From Phycisphaerales bacterium (GTDB lineage: Bacteria; Pseudomonadota; Gammaproteobacteria; Competibacterales; Competibacteraceae), in contig JACSSB010000203.1 in NCBI GenBank assembly GCA_014879435.1, forward strand, positions 1 to 16,787: 16,787 bases of DNA, in the 5' to 3' direction. This document shows positions 16,347-16,787 of the stretch, piece after piece (the first letter of the stretch is position 1; every line of letters begins with the position of its first letter). The position numbers and the translations under genes are program-made. The notes under the pieces were generated by a model. That model was not told the DNA's origin, ran no database searches, and saw nothing but the letters and a program-made list of their open reading frames with translations.

Positions 16347-16787
16347 TTATTTCACCTGCCCCAGTTCCTTGAAAACCGCAGAGTAGCTTTCGAATTCGAT
16401 ATCCCAAGACTTACGAAACTCGTCCGCATTCATAAAGCCGGGAATAATGTTGGTCATTTCCTTCTTTTCAATTTCCTTATAGGCCGGGTCATCATAGGCC
16501 TTCTGGAAGGCCTCGATAATGATCTTCTTGACAGGTTCCGGCGTTCCCTTCTTGACCGCAAACCCACGCCAAGACCCCTGTGTGAAGTTGATGTTCTTCT
16601 CAACAGAACTGGGAACATCCTTCAAGGCTGGCAGGTCGAGTCGCTTTTCATTAAGTACTACTAATGGCCGTATATCGCCACCAGAGGCGAGACTCATAAA
16701 CGAAATCAGTTTGTCCTGGTAAACGTCCAATTCCCCGCCGAGAACCGCCGCTTTGAGTTCAGATCCGGATTTGTAGGGAATATAGGT
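16347..16787 (-). CDS. tctC: Tripartite tricarboxylate transporter substrate-binding protein, TctC family (partial)
   Basis: Only the C-terminal 146 residues lie in the window; the frame is open to the right edge. They start with TYIPYKSGSELKAAVLGGEL, matching the region where TctC-family receptors (roughly 320 residues with a signal peptide) read YxPY, then a Gly-rich turn, then LLGGxxD. It continues through GDIRPLVVLNEKRLDLP and FAVKKGTPEPVKK, also typical. This periplasmic protein captures the carboxylate and delivers it to TctAB. It is the first gene of the operon, 94 bases before tctB. The start codon, signal peptide and promoter are outside the window. The ligand-binding loop that would hint at the substrate is not fully seen. 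Confidence 0.93.
   Translation of the reverse strand, partial: TYIPYKSGSELKAAVLGGELDVYQDKLISFMSLASGGDIRPLVVLNEKRLDLPALKDVPSSVEKNINFTQGSWRGFAVKKGTPEPVKKIIIEAFQKAYDDPAYKEIEKKEMTNIIPGFMNADEFRKSWDIEFESYSAVFKELGQVK

Overview
The window looks like a chromosomal stretch from a Gammaproteobacterium. The evidence is PEP carboxylase and glucose-6-phosphate isomerase of proteobacterial type, a YegL/PphC/YegI-like (TerY-P) signalling triad, a TctCBA uptake operon, and GTCATTCCCGC-type palindromes between genes. A closer taxon cannot be set by eye. Base composition is mosaic. The core from pgi to the TetR gene (about 1.2-11.2 kb) is GC-rich. The SDR gene at the left, and the small membrane gene plus fbp (about 11.2-13.7 kb), are visibly richer in A/T.

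Layout from left to right: the possible last codons of a membrane-protein gene; an NAD-type short-chain dehydrogenase (71-841); a gene-free 336-base gap with hairpins; pgi on the minus strand (1178-2818), divergent from ppc on the plus strand (3082-5913); two REP-like palindromes; a minus-strand lipoprotein gene (6032-6739). Divergent from the lipoprotein is a tightly packed plus-strand operon: vWA protein (6882-7577), PP2C phosphatase (7574-8548), a membrane-anchored kinase with a C-terminal helix-hairpin-helix (8532-10532), and a TetR regulator (10565-11164). Next come a small four-helix membrane protein (11278-11622), a class III fructose-1,6-bisphosphatase (11717-13678), and a decayed ISXO2/IS1595-like transposase (about 13683-14251). 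The right end is a minus-strand tctC-tctB-tctA operon with tctC cut by the window edge.

How the genes work together: pgi, ppc and fbp all act in central carbon and gluconeogenic flux, though only pgi and ppc are close neighbours (divergent). The vWA-phosphatase-kinase triad is the most system-like part. Its genes overlap by 4 and 17 bases, so translation is probably coupled. The kinase carries its catalytic domain and its nucleic-acid-type HhH on what is predicted to be the same (cytoplasmic) side of a short membrane hairpin. This set is related to a known but poorly understood family (E. coli yegL-pphC-yegI; TerY-P triads), so it is not wholly new. The attached TetR gene and the divergent lipoprotein are the less expected parts.
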